Below the pieces are notes generated by a model. It did no database searches. It saw nothing but the letters and a program-made list of their open reading frames with translations, and was not told the DNA's origin. The translations under genes were made by a program, and so were the position numbers. Of a stretch of DNA of 64,000 nt, positions 45,147 through 54,259 are shown one piece after another (within the stretch, counting starts at the first letter, position 1; each line of letters opens with the position of its first letter). Source of the DNA: Alphaproteobacteria bacterium (GTDB lineage Bacteria > Pseudomonadota > Alphaproteobacteria > UBA8366 > Aestuariispiraceae); contig JASJDC010000002.1 of NCBI GenBank assembly GCA_030065235.1, forward strand, positions 272,001 to 336,000, written 5' to 3'.

Positions 45147-45614
45147 ATGAGCTATTTTCAATGGAAACCTGAGATGAGCGTCGGTCTGACGCGGCTCGAC
45201 GACGATCACAAGTCGCTGATCGCGATCATCAACCGTCTGGCCGGCAGCCTGGGTCCGGACGATGGTAATTCGGGCGTCCAGCAAGCGCTGACGGCGCTTT
45301 TGCGCTATACCGAACATCATTTCGGTCGCGAGGAGGCGGTGCTGCGGGCGGTGAATTACACCGCCCTGACCCAGCACCGCGACGAGCATAAGCGCTTTAT
45401 TCGCGATCTCCAGGAGTTACGGGCGGATTTCGCGACCATGGAAGATACCGAGCAGAAACAGAAGCTGCTGGACTTCCTCAAGGATTGGCTGACCCACCAT
45501 ATCCTGATCGAGGATATGGCCTACAAGGACCGGGTCTCCGGCGACAAGACGGCGGCCAAGGCGGCGGAGAAATTCTCCGGCGCCGATATCTGGACCACCC
45601 GCCTCGCGGGATAG
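45147..45614 (+). CDS. Bacteriohemerythrin
   Basis: A 155-aa O2-binding di-iron protein. All hemerythrin ligands can be placed: His21 (DDDHK), His57/58 and Glu62 (EHHFGREE), His77 and His81 (QHRDEHKRF), and His118 and Asp123 (HHILIEDMAY). The ATG at 45147 is chosen because MSYFQWKPEMSVGL is the standard beginning; the longer frame runs through the promoter. It is a stand-alone, single-domain protein likely storing or sensing O2 and induced at low oxygen through the FNR-type box. Confidence 0.93.
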   Translation: MSYFQWKPEMSVGLTRLDDDHKSLIAIINRLAGSLGPDDGNSGVQQALTALLRYTEHHFGREEAVLRAVNYTALTQHRDEHKRFIRDLQELRADFATMEDTEQKQKLLDFLKDWLTHHILIEDMAYKDRVSGDKTAAKAAEKFSGADIWTTRLAG

Positions 45615-45712
45615 GACGCGCATTCCGATGCAGCGGCGGCTTGCGGTTTCCCTTGGGCTGAGCCAACACTAGGGCGTTACGTCAGTATTCCTTACCGATA
45701 GGCCGCCCTTTC

Positions 45713-47326
45713 TTGGTCACCGACAATCCGAACACAGACCCCGCGTTTACCGCCCCGGCTTCTGCTGCGCCCCCTTCCCGCGCGCCTGGGACGCCGGATC
45801 TGTTGACCCTGACCGATATCCGCAAGGCCTTCCCGGCTGTTGTCGCGAATGACGACGTCTCGTTGTCGATAAAATCCGCGGAGATTCACGCGCTCTTAGG
45901 CGAGAACGGGGCGGGCAAGTCGACTCTGGTCAAAATGATCTACGGCGTGCTGCAGCCGGATTCGGGCGACATGCTCTGGGAAGGGGAGCCGGTCCACCTG
46001 ACCGGGCCCAGCGACGCCCGCAAACACGGGATCGGCATGGTCTTTCAGCATTTCTCGCTGTTCGAGGCGCTGACCGTGGCCGAGAATATCGAGCTGGCCC
46101 TGCCGTCGCCAGGCGAAGGCGGACCCTCGCGGGCCGACTTGCCGGACCTGATCCGAGAGGTCTCGCGCAAATACGGCCTTCCCCTGGAGCCGGAGCGCGT
46201 CGTTCATGATCTCTCGGTCGGCGAGCGCCAGCGGATCGAAATCGTCCGCTGCCTGCTGCAAGAGCCGAAGCTGCTGATCATGGATGAGCCGACCTCGGTC
46301 CTGACTCCGCAAGAGGCGGAACAGCTGTTCGAAACCCTCCGCCGGTTGTCGGCCGAGGGCTGCGCCATCCTCTATATCAGCCACAAACTCCAGGAAATTC
46401 GCGATCTTTGCGAAGTGGCGACGGTGCTGCGCGGCGGCAAGGTTGTGGCGCATTGCGACCCACGCACGGAATCGACCCAGAGCCTGGCCCGCATGATGAT
46501 CGGCGCCGCGCCCAAGCCGCCCGATCGCGACGGCGCGAAATCACTGGGTCCTGTGCGGTTTGAAATCCGCGACCTGTCGCAGCCGGCGCTCTCGGCCTTT
46601 GGCGTCGCCTTGAAGAATATCGATCTGAAGCTCCATGGCGGCGAAATTGTCGGCGTCGCCGGAGTCGCCGGCAACGGCCAGAACGAACTGATGGCGGCCT
46701 TGATCGGCGAAGTGCGCGGCGACCGCGCCGACGCCATACTTATCGACGACCGGCCGTTCGGCCGGATCGGCCCGCGGCGGCGCCGAGTCGCCGGCGCCTG
46801 TTTCGTCCCGGAAGAACGGATGGGACACGCCACCGCGCCGGATATGAGCCTGGCCGAAAACAGCCTGTTGAGCGCCTCCCGCCGCATGAAGCTGGCGCGG
46901 TCAGGCTGGATCGACAGCGCCAAGCGGGACGGGTTCACCACCGAGGTGATCGAGCAATTCAACGTCAAGACGCGCGGGACCGCCGCCGAGGCGCGCAGCC
47001 TGTCCGGCGGCAATCTGCAGAAATTCGCAGTCGGCCGGGAAATCGCCCAGAAGCCGAGCATTCTGATCGTCAACCAGCCGACTTGGGGGGTCGATGCGGG
47101 CTCGGCGGCGGCGATCCAGCAGGCGCTTTTGGCGCTCGCCGCCGACGGCGCGGCGGTCCTGGCGATCAGCCAAGATCTGGATGAGCTTTTCGCGATCTCC
47201 GATCGGATCGCCGTGATGGCCGACGGCCGGCTGTCTGAGGCGGTCGAGACCGCAAAGCTCACGGTCGAAGAGATCGGCCTGATGATGGGCGGCCATCTGG
47301 AACAGGCGGAGGCCGCGCGCGCATGA
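45713..47326 (+). CDS. ABC importer ATPase, BMP/nucleoside type (double ATPase)
   Basis: A 537-aa fused ATPase of the RbsA/MglA-like, BMP-transporter group. The first domain has Walker A GENGAGKST at 63-71, signature LSVGERQRIEIVRCLLQ and Walker B LLIMDEPTSVLTPQE. The second has a degenerate Walker A (VAGVAGNGQNELM) and signature LSGGNLQKFAVGREIAQ. The start is probably the TTG at 45713, with no clear ribosome site. It overlaps the first permease (ATGA). The N-terminal 28 residues are Ala/Pro-rich. Confidence 0.9.
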   Translation: MVTDNPNTDPAFTAPASAAPPSRAPGTPDLLTLTDIRKAFPAVVANDDVSLSIKSAEIHALLGENGAGKSTLVKMIYGVLQPDSGDMLWEGEPVHLTGPSDARKHGIGMVFQHFSLFEALTVAENIELALPSPGEGGPSRADLPDLIREVSRKYGLPLEPERVVHDLSVGERQRIEIVRCLLQEPKLLIMDEPTSVLTPQEAEQLFETLRRLSAEGCAILYISHKLQEIRDLCEVATVLRGGKVVAHCDPRTESTQSLARMMIGAAPKPPDRDGAKSLGPVRFEIRDLSQPALSAFGVALKNIDLKLHGGEIVGVAGVAGNGQNELMAALIGEVRGDRADAILIDDRPFGRIGPRRRRVAGACFVPEERMGHATAPDMSLAENSLLSASRRMKLARSGWIDSAKRDGFTTEVIEQFNVKTRGTAAEARSLSGGNLQKFAVGREIAQKPSILIVNQPTWGVDAGSAAAIQQALLALAADGAAVLAISQDLDELFAISDRIAVMADGRLSEAVETAKLTVEEIGLMMGGHLEQAEAARA

Positions 47327-48396
47327 TCCGGCTGCAGACACGGGGAGAGGCCTCCCGCGTCATGGCGCTCACGGCGCCCCTGATCGCCGTCACCCTGACC
47401 GTCGTCACCGGGGCGATCCTGTTCGAAGCGTTGGGCAAACCCGCCGGCCCCACCCTGCACGCGTACTTCATTCAGCCGCTATCGACCCGCTTTGGCCTGT
47501 CGGAATTACTGGTCAAGGCGACGCCGCTGGTGCTGATCGGCATCGGCCTGTCGATCGGCTTCCGCGCCAATGTCTGGAATATCGGGGCGGAAGGCCAATT
47601 GACGCTCGGCGCGATCACCGGCGGCGCGCTCGCCCTCGCTTTCTATGAGGTCGACAGTCCACTGCTGTTGCCAGGCATGTTGATCGCCGGGACCCTGGGC
47701 GGCATGGCCTGGGCCGCGATCCCCGCCTATTTGCGGATCCGCTTCAACGCCAATGAGATCCTGGTCAGCCTGATGCTGACTTATGTCGCGGGACTGTTCC
47801 TGAGCTATCTGGTCTCCGGCCCGCTGCGCGACCCGGACGGGTTCAACTTCCCCGAATCGCGGCTGTTCCATGACGCCGCGACGCTGCCGACCCTGATGCA
47901 GGGGCTTCGGGCGCATTGGGGCGCAGTGATCGCGCTGTTCGCGGTGATCGCGGCCTGGGTGTTCCTGTCGCGCACGATCCTGGGCTTCCAGCTCAAGGTG
48001 CTGGGGGACGCGCCGCGCGCCGCCAGCTTCGCCGGCTATCGCGAGCCAAGGCTGGTCTGGTTCAGCCTGTTGCTGGGCGGCGGGTTGGCGGGTCTGGCCG
48101 GCGTGATCGAGGTCTCCGGCGCGGTTGGCCAGCTCAACCCGTCGATCTCGCCCGGCTACGGCTTCACCGCGATCATCGTCGCCTTTTTGGGCAGGCTGCA
48201 TCCGCTGGGCGTCTTGATCGGCGGGTTGATGATGGCCTTGACCTATATCGGCGGCGAGAACGCCCAGATCGCGATCGGCCTGCCGGTCTCGGTTACCGGC
48301 GTCTTTCAAGGCGTGCTTCTGTTCTATGTCCTGGCCTGCGACCTGCTGATCCACTATCGGATCAAAATCGGCCGCCCGGTCGGCGTCAAAGCCTAG
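47323..48396 (+). CDS. ABC importer permease, BMP/nucleoside type (NupP-like)
   Basis: A 357-aa BPD_transp_2 permease with about nine TM segments. The signature regions are GFRANVWNIGAEGQLTLGAITGG and FNANEILVSLMLTYVAGLF, plus GDAPRAASFAGYR and YGFTAIIVAFLGRLHPLGVLIGG. These match nucleoside/BMP-family permeases such as YufP/NupP. It forms a heterodimer with the next gene, 12 bp downstream. Confidence 0.92.
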   Translation: MIRLQTRGEASRVMALTAPLIAVTLTVVTGAILFEALGKPAGPTLHAYFIQPLSTRFGLSELLVKATPLVLIGIGLSIGFRANVWNIGAEGQLTLGAITGGALALAFYEVDSPLLLPGMLIAGTLGGMAWAAIPAYLRIRFNANEILVSLMLTYVAGLFLSYLVSGPLRDPDGFNFPESRLFHDAATLPTLMQGLRAHWGAVIALFAVIAAWVFLSRTILGFQLKVLGDAPRAASFAGYREPRLVWFSLLLGGGLAGLAGVIEVSGAVGQLNPSISPGYGFTAIIVAFLGRLHPLGVLIGGLMMALTYIGGENAQIAIGLPVSVTGVFQGVLLFYVLACDLLIHYRIKIGRPVGVKA

Positions 48397-48408
48397 GCGC
48401 GGCGATCC

Positions 48409-49329
48409 ATGGAATCTCTGACCCTCATCACGCTTTCGGTCATCACCGCCGCGACGCCGCTTCTGTTCGCTGCGACCGGCGAGTTGGTGACCGAAAAGTC
48501 CGGGGTTCTGAATCTCGGCGTCGAAGGGATGATGATCATGGGGGCCGTGACCGGGTTTGGGGTCGGCGTGATAACCGGCAACCCCTTCGTCGGCGTCCTA
48601 GCGGGCACGGCGGCGGGTGCGGCGATGGCGGGCTTGTTCGCGTTTCTGACGCTGGGCCTTCTGGCCAATCAGGTCGCGACCGGCCTGGCGCTGACGATTT
48701 TTGGCATTGGCTTGAGCGCCCTGGTCGGCAAAGGATTCGTCGGCGTCACTGTCAACGCCATGCAGCGGATCGAGATCCCGATCCTGACCGACATCCCGGT
48801 TCTGGGGCCGATCCTGTTCGGCCAGGACCCGCTGGTCTATTTCTCCTTCATCCTGCTCGGCGCCACAGCCTTTGTGATTCGTAAGACGCGGGTCGGGCTG
48901 ATCCTGCGCGCGGTCGGCGACAATCACGACGCGGCCCACGCAATCGGCTATTCGGTGGTGCTGGTCCGCAGCCTCGCGGTGCTGTTCGGCGGCGCCTGTT
49001 GCGGTCTGGCCGGGGCCTATCTATCGCTGGTCTACACCCCGCTCTGGGCCGAGAATATGACCGCCGGACGCGGCTGGATCGCTTTGGCGCTGGTGGTCTT
49101 CGCCACCTGGCGGCCGGGGCGTCTGATCCTGGGCGCCTATCTGTTTGGCGGCATCACGATCCTGCAGCTCCACGCCCAGGGCGCGGGCTGGGGCGTGCCG
49201 TCGCAGATCATGTCGATGCTGCCCTATATCGCCACCATCGTCGTGCTGGTGGTGATTTCCGGCGACAAAGCGAAGATTCGGTTGAACGCACCCGCCGCCC
49301 TTGGCAAGATTTTCCATCCGGCGCGCTAG
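48409..49329 (+). CDS. ABC importer permease, BMP/nucleoside type (NupQ-like)
   Basis: A 306-aa BPD_transp_2 permease. The N-terminus ATPLLFAATGELVTEKSGVLNLGVEGMMIMGAVTGF is the YufQ/NupQ signature, followed by LGLLANQVATGLALTIFGIGLSALVGK and the repeat IAYSV-type cytoplasmic loop. Spacing to the binding-protein gene is 173 bp, which may hold a separate leader. Confidence 0.92.
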   Translation: MESLTLITLSVITAATPLLFAATGELVTEKSGVLNLGVEGMMIMGAVTGFGVGVITGNPFVGVLAGTAAGAAMAGLFAFLTLGLLANQVATGLALTIFGIGLSALVGKGFVGVTVNAMQRIEIPILTDIPVLGPILFGQDPLVYFSFILLGATAFVIRKTRVGLILRAVGDNHDAAHAIGYSVVLVRSLAVLFGGACCGLAGAYLSLVYTPLWAENMTAGRGWIALALVVFATWRPGRLILGAYLFGGITILQLHAQGAGWGVPSQIMSMLPYIATIVVLVVISGDKAKIRLNAPAALGKIFHPAR

Positions 49330-49502
49330 GATAACAAAGGCCCTGAGAATCGGCCTGGCCTGACGCGTCGGAACAGTCTTCACCGTCAACAGCCGGCGGC
49401 GCGCAAGCGTCGCTGTCCGGCCGCGACGGCGCTGCGGCGGCGGGCGCCAGTGCGACTGATCCATCCTGAATTCAAACCCATCTGTTGAGAGGGAGACTAT
49501 CT

Positions 49503-50606
49503 GTGCAGAACTTCACACGACGCCATACGATGCTGTCCCTGGCGGGCTTGGCCGCGGGCGCCGCGATGACCGCAGCCCTGACAGCCGCCCCGCAAACGGC
49601 CCTGGCGCAAGACCTGAAAGTCGGTTTCGTCTATGTCGGACCGGTCAGCGATCATGGCTGGACCTTTCGCCATGACGAAGGCCGCAAAGCGATCGAAGAG
49701 AAATTCGGCGATCGGGTCTCGACCACCTTCGTCGAAAGCGTGGACGAGGGCGCGGACGCCGAGCGCGTAATCACCCAACTGGCCAGCACCGGCCACGGTC
49801 TGATCTTCACCACTTCTTTCGGTTATATGAACCCGACGGTGAAAGTCGCAAGTCAGTTCCCGGACGTGAAATTCGAACACGCGACGGGCTACAAGCGCGC
49901 CGACAATGTCAGCACCTATTCCGGCCGGTTCTATGAAGGCCGCTATGTGATCGGTCAGATCGCCGCCAAGATGAGCGAGACGGGCGTGGCCGGCTATGTC
50001 GCCTCCTTCCCGATCCCGGAAGTGGTCCGCGGCATCAATTCCTTCCTCCTGGGCATGCGCTCGGTCAACCCGGAGGCGACCGTGAAAGTCGTCTGGGTGA
50101 ATTCCTGGTACGATCCGGGCAAGGAAGCCGACGCGGCGAAAGCGCTGATGGACCAAGGGGCCGACATCATCACCCAGCATACGGACAGCCCGGCGCCGCT
50201 TCAGACCGCCGCAGAGCGGGGCGTCTTGGGCTTCGGGCAAGCGTCGGACATGATCCAGTTCGCGCCTGAGACCCAGATGACCGCGATCATCGACGATTGG
50301 GGCCCGTATTATGTCGCCCGCACACAGGCGGTGTTGGACGGAACCTGGGAGTCGTCAGACACCTGGGACGGTTTGGCCCCCGGCATGGCCGTGATGGCGC
50401 CCTACACCAACATTCCCGACGACGTGGCCGCCATGGCCGCGCAAACCGTCGCGGACATCAAAAGCGGCGCGGTGCATCCGTTCCAAGGACCGATCACCGA
50501 TCAGGCCGGCAATGTCGTCGTCGAGGAAGGCGCAGTCCTGGACGACGGCGCGTTGCTGACCATGGACTATTATGTCGAAGGCGTTGACGGCGTGCTGCCG
50601 AACTAA
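49503..50606 (+). CDS. BMP-family ABC substrate-binding protein
   Basis: A 367-aa periplasmic binding protein of the basic membrane protein (PnrA/BmpA) family, usually for nucleosides or purines. It has a twin-arginine-like/Sec signal (FTRRHTMLSLAGLAAGAAM..., ending ALAQ) and the family strings VGFVYVGPVSDHGWTFRHDEGRKAIE, FTTSFGYMNPTVKVA and YVASFPIPEVVRGINSFLLG. A GTG start at 49503 has AGAGGGAG seven bases upstream. It serves the permeases 47323-49329. Confidence 0.92.
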   Translation: MQNFTRRHTMLSLAGLAAGAAMTAALTAAPQTALAQDLKVGFVYVGPVSDHGWTFRHDEGRKAIEEKFGDRVSTTFVESVDEGADAERVITQLASTGHGLIFTTSFGYMNPTVKVASQFPDVKFEHATGYKRADNVSTYSGRFYEGRYVIGQIAAKMSETGVAGYVASFPIPEVVRGINSFLLGMRSVNPEATVKVVWVNSWYDPGKEADAAKALMDQGADIITQHTDSPAPLQTAAERGVLGFGQASDMIQFAPETQMTAIIDDWGPYYVARTQAVLDGTWESSDTWDGLAPGMAVMAPYTNIPDDVAAMAAQTVADIKSGAVHPFQGPITDQAGNVVVEEGAVLDDGALLTMDYYVEGVDGVLPN

Positions 50607-50630
50607 AGCGCGAGACAGATCGCTCAAGGG

Positions 50631-50668
50631 CGCCGCCCGGCCGACAGCGCTGGGCGGCGTTTTCTTTT
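50631..50668 (+). terminator. Rho-independent terminator after the BMP transporter
   Basis: Stem CGCCGCCC/GGGCGGCG with a 13-base loop, then TTTTCTTTT. It separates the ABC operon from the DUF1045 gene. Confidence 0.85.
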
Positions 50669-50697
50669 CCCATCAGATTGGCCTGCGAGATTGAGCC

Positions 50698-51387
50698 ATG
50701 GAACGCTACGCCATCTATTATGCGCCGGCGCCGGACAGCGCCTTGGCCCGCTGGGCGGCCGGCTGGATCGGCTGGGATCCGGCCGAGGGCGCGCCTGTCG
50801 ACCGGCAGGATGTCATGGGTCTCGACCGGGATGAGGCGGCGCGTGCAGTCGCATTCCCGCGCCGCTACGGCTTTCACGGCACCCTGAAAGCGCCGTTTCG
50901 GTTGGCGGAAGGACGGTCGGAAGCGGAGTTGCGCGGGGCGTTGCACGCTCTGGCTAAAAAACGCCGGCCGGCCGTCGCCGGGCCCCTGAAACTCAATCGA
51001 TTGGCGCGATTCCTGGCGCTGACCCCCAGCGGAGAACAGGACGCAATCGCCGCATTGGCGGAAGCCTGCGTCACCGAGTTGGATGGATTCCGGTCGCCGC
51101 TGACGCCGGAGGACTTGGCGCGCCGGCGCAAGGCCGATCTCTCACCGCGCCAAGACACGCTTCTGGAACGCTGGGGCTATCCGTATGTGCTGGACCAGTT
51201 CCGGTTTCATTTAACCCTGACCGGGCCGCTGGATGTGGACGCGCTGGACCGGCTTGAACGGGTGCTAAAGACGGAAACCGCGCCTTTCAGCGCCCAACCC
51301 TTCAGCATCGAGTCGCTGTGTCTGTTCGGCGATCCCGGCGGCGGCCGGTCCTTTCAGGTCCTGGACCGGGTCGCGCTTGGCGCCTGA
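50698..51387 (+). CDS. DUF1045 2H-phosphoesterase-like protein
   Basis: A 229-aa protein with two H-x-T motifs, FHGTLKAPF (His60 region) and FHLTLTGPL (near residue 165), the hallmark of 2H phosphoesterases, which open cyclic phosphates. DUF1045 genes commonly accompany phosphonate (phn) genes. It converges on phnM, 11 bp apart. Because the C-P lyase route passes through a cyclic ribose phosphate opened by PhnP, a DUF1045 protein could supply such an activity; this is inference, and no phnP is seen here. Confidence 0.85.
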   Translation: MERYAIYYAPAPDSALARWAAGWIGWDPAEGAPVDRQDVMGLDRDEAARAVAFPRRYGFHGTLKAPFRLAEGRSEAELRGALHALAKKRRPAVAGPLKLNRLARFLALTPSGEQDAIAALAEACVTELDGFRSPLTPEDLARRRKADLSPRQDTLLERWGYPYVLDQFRFHLTLTGPLDVDALDRLERVLKTETAPFSAQPFSIESLCLFGDPGGGRSFQVLDRVALGA

Positions 51388-51398
51388 TCAGGGCCAGA

Positions 51399-52553
51399 TT
51401 AAGCGATGCGCTCACCGGCGCGCCAGACGCTGCGGATCAGCGGATGATGCGGGGTGTGTTCGACCCGCACGAAATCCGCGCGCTTGCCGACGGCGATCTC
51501 GCCGCGATCGTCGAGCCCGGCGGCGCGGGCCGGGGTCGACGTGACGGTGGCGATCGCCTTGGCGAGATCAAAGCCCGCGACTTCTTCGGCCAGGATCATC
51601 GCGCCATGCAACAGGCTGATCGGCGCGTAATCGCTGGAAATCACATCCAGATAGCCATGCTCTGCCAGATCGCGCGCCGAGACATTCCCGGAATGCGACC
51701 CGCCGCGCACCAGATTGGGCCCGCCCATCATCACCGCCAAGCCGTTCTCGTGCGACGCGCGGGCCGCCGCGACCGTGGTCGGAAACTCGGCGATCGTCAT
51801 GCCGTCTGCGACCGCCTCCGATACATGATCCGGCGATGCGTCATCGTGGCTGGCGAGACGGACGGCGCGCGCCCGGGCCTGTTCGACCACCCAGGCGCGG
51901 TTTTCCACGGAATAGGCCTCCCGATCCTTTACGCGCCCTTCGATGAAGCGGTCGATCTCGGCGTCGCTCAGATTCAGTTTGTTCTGATAGTAGCGCCGAT
52001 AATGGTCGAGCTTTACGAACTGTCGCTGTCCGGGCGAATGGTCCATCACGGACATCAGTTTCAACGACGGCGCGTCGAGCAACGGCTCCAACAGCGCGCG
52101 CATGTCTTGGACCGACACCTCGCAGCGCAGGTGGAGGATATGATCCGCTTTGGTCAAGCCGCGATCCCGCGTCTCGTCGAGCGCCGCCACCGCGTCCTCT
52201 AGATGATCCCGGCGTTGGCCCGCTTGATCGATATCGCCGACGGCGATGGCGTCGAACACCGTCGTGATGCCGGAGGCGACGACCTGGGCGTCATGCGCCA
52301 CCACCGCCGCAACCGCCGGCCAACGCGCACCAGGCCGCGGCGCCAAGTGGCGCTCTAGATTGTCGGTATGCAACTCCACGAGACCCGGAACGAGAAGATC
52401 GCCATGGCAATCGACACGGCTGTCGGTCGAGCCGCTCTGCTCGAGCGGGGCGTCGAGGATCTCGGCGATCCAGCCGTCGCGCACCAATACGGCGCCGAGA
52501 AAGTCCGTCTCGGCGGTCACAACCCGCGCGTTATTGAGAACAAGTTCCGTCAT
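51399..52553 (-). CDS. phnM: Alpha-D-ribose 1-methylphosphonate 5-triphosphate diphosphatase
   Basis: A 384-aa amidohydrolase that removes pyrophosphate from ribose-phosphonate triphosphate before C-P lyase. The metal motif LVELHTDNLERHLAPRPGARWP, the ITTVFDAIAVGD strand, HDDASPDHV and HTPHHPLIRSVWRAG are PhnM-typical. The ATG at 52553 matches family length (E. coli about 378 aa); an ATG three codons earlier is possible. No phnGHIJKL lies in the window, so the rest of the pathway must be elsewhere or absent. Confidence 0.93.
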   Translation of the reverse strand: MTELVLNNARVVTAETDFLGAVLVRDGWIAEILDAPLEQSGSTDSRVDCHGDLLVPGLVELHTDNLERHLAPRPGARWPAVAAVVAHDAQVVASGITTVFDAIAVGDIDQAGQRRDHLEDAVAALDETRDRGLTKADHILHLRCEVSVQDMRALLEPLLDAPSLKLMSVMDHSPGQRQFVKLDHYRRYYQNKLNLSDAEIDRFIEGRVKDREAYSVENRAWVVEQARARAVRLASHDDASPDHVSEAVADGMTIAEFPTTVAAARASHENGLAVMMGGPNLVRGGSHSGNVSARDLAEHGYLDVISSDYAPISLLHGAMILAEEVAGFDLAKAIATVTSTPARAAGLDDRGEIAVGKRADFVRVEHTPHHPLIRSVWRAGERIA

Positions 52554-52750
52554 CGAGGACATCCCAAAACTCGGCTGCGGTCCATGCGGCCGCGCCGGTC
52601 CTAAAACTAGGTTCCGGTGCTGCGCGTCAAGGGCGGCGACGCTGTCTCCGTCCGACCCGATCGCGCGATCAGCAATTTGTGACATGCCAAATCCAGCCAT
52701 CGAGGTCACTATTCGACCGCGCCGTGCAGCGAACAGGGGAGCGCCGGATT

Positions 52751-53311
52751 ATGATCAGGACAGTTGCAGCGCCTTGGCGGACGGTCATCGTCACGGCCGC
52801 CCTGCTGGCCCTCGGCGCGCTTGTCGCCGAAACCCGGGCCGAAGCGCCGCGCGAGCGGATGACGGTCGAGCGCCTGAACACGCTCATTTTGGCGGTCGAC
52901 GAGAACGCGACGAAACTGCGCGAGCATCAATGGGTGTTGACGGTTTCGGACCTGGCCCTGGTCGTGATCGCCGACCCAGCCAATGATCGAATGCGCATCC
53001 TGTCTCATGTCGTCAGTGCGGATCAGGCGTCGCCGGAACTGCTGATCCGGATTATGCAGGCGAATTTCGACACCGCCCTCGACGCGCGCTACGCGATCGC
53101 CCAAGGCGTGATTTGGAGCGCCTACATTCACCCGTTGGGTTCGCTCGAGGATGATCAGTTTCTGTCCGGCGTTGGGCAGACCGCCAATCTGGTGCGGACC
53201 TTCGGCGAAACCTTCTATTCGGGCGCGATGACCTTTCGCGGCGGCGACAGCCAAGGCCTCATCGAACGCCAGCTGATCGAGGAACTTCTGCTCAAGGGCG
53301 AACGGATCTGA
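52751..53311 (+). CDS. Exported protein of unknown function
   Basis: A 186-aa protein with a signal peptide (TVIVTAALLALGALVAETRAEA). The mature part begins with a helix (MTVERLNTLILAVDENATKLREHQWVLTV) and resembles type III chaperone-like folds (alpha/beta, LIRIMQANFDTALDARYAI), ending in GGDSQGLIERQLIEELLLKGE. A GGGGAG site precedes the ATG. It diverges from phnM and precedes a TauE/SafE exporter. I do not recognise a characterised relative. Confidence 0.75.
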   Translation: MIRTVAAPWRTVIVTAALLALGALVAETRAEAPRERMTVERLNTLILAVDENATKLREHQWVLTVSDLALVVIADPANDRMRILSHVVSADQASPELLIRIMQANFDTALDARYAIAQGVIWSAYIHPLGSLEDDQFLSGVGQTANLVRTFGETFYSGAMTFRGGDSQGLIERQLIEELLLKGERI

Positions 53312-53446
53312 TCCGCCGTTTCGGACCCTCGGCGGGCGCGACCGGCACGCGCGCGCTTGCCAAATCCCAAGCATCGGCTAAACCCGGCGGCGGCGCAGAC
53401 CTCACCGATTTCCGCGCCCATCTCCGAAACGAACCGATGGCCGATC

Positions 53447-54259
53447 ATGGAGCTGGACACCCAGGCAATCGCCCTTTTCGCCGCCCTCCTCTTGGGCGTG
53501 GGCGCCATCGCCGGTTTGTTGGCGGGCCTTTTGGGCGTCGGCGGCGGCATCGTCATCGTGCCGGTGCTGTTCTGGCTGTCGCCGTTCTTCCGCGTCGATC
53601 CGGCGTTGGCGATGCATCTGGCCGTGGCCACCTCTCTGGCGACCATCGTCTTCACCTCGATCGCCTCGGCGCGGGCGCATCATAAGAAAGGCGTGGTCGA
53701 TGCGGCCCTGCTGCGAAACTGGTTGCCGGGAATTATCCTTGGCGCGGCGTTCGGCGGGTTCATCGCGAAATTTCTCGACGGCGCGACCCTGTCGCTGATT
53801 TTCGGCGTGATCGCACTCGCGGTCGCCGTCGCCATGGCCCGGCGCGAGATGTGGCTGATCGCCCAGTCCTTGCCGGGATCGAAGGCGCTGAACGGCGCGA
53901 TCTCCTTCACCGTCGGGGTCTTTTCCGCGCTGATGGGGATCGGCGGCGGCACGCTGTCGGTGCCGGTCCTGTCGCTTTTCGGCTTTCCGATCCACAACGC
54001 CGTGGGCACCGCCAGTTCGTTCGGCGTCGCCATCGCCGCGGCGGCGGTCGGATTCTATATCTGGGCGGGATGGGACTTGGCCGGCCTGCCGCCCGCCAGC
54101 CTGGGCTATGTCAACCTGCCCGCCGCCGCGCTGATTGTGGCGGTCACCGTCTTCGCCGCGCCGATCGGCGCCAAACTTGCGCATAAAACGCCGAAGCTGG
54201 CCCTGCGGCGCTGTTTCGCCCTGTTCCTCGCGATCACCGGCCTGCGCATGATTCTTTGA
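53447..54259 (+). CDS. TauE/SafE family sulfite/organosulfonate exporter
   Basis: A 270-aa inner-membrane protein with about eight TM segments. The first repeat GAIAGLLAGLLGVGGGIVIVPVLFWL and the second GVFSALMGIGGGTLSVPVLSLFGFPIHNAVGTASSFGVAIA show the family's duplicated glycine-rich motif. The ATG at 53447 is the first conserved one. The family exports sulfite, sulfoacetate or similar anions. In this window sulfite release is also predicted from the cluster at 25032, but the two loci are 27 kb apart. Confidence 0.88.
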   Translation: MELDTQAIALFAALLLGVGAIAGLLAGLLGVGGGIVIVPVLFWLSPFFRVDPALAMHLAVATSLATIVFTSIASARAHHKKGVVDAALLRNWLPGIILGAAFGGFIAKFLDGATLSLIFGVIALAVAVAMARREMWLIAQSLPGSKALNGAISFTVGVFSALMGIGGGTLSVPVLSLFGFPIHNAVGTASSFGVAIAAAAVGFYIWAGWDLAGLPPASLGYVNLPAAALIVAVTVFAAPIGAKLAHKTPKLALRRCFALFLAITGLRMIL

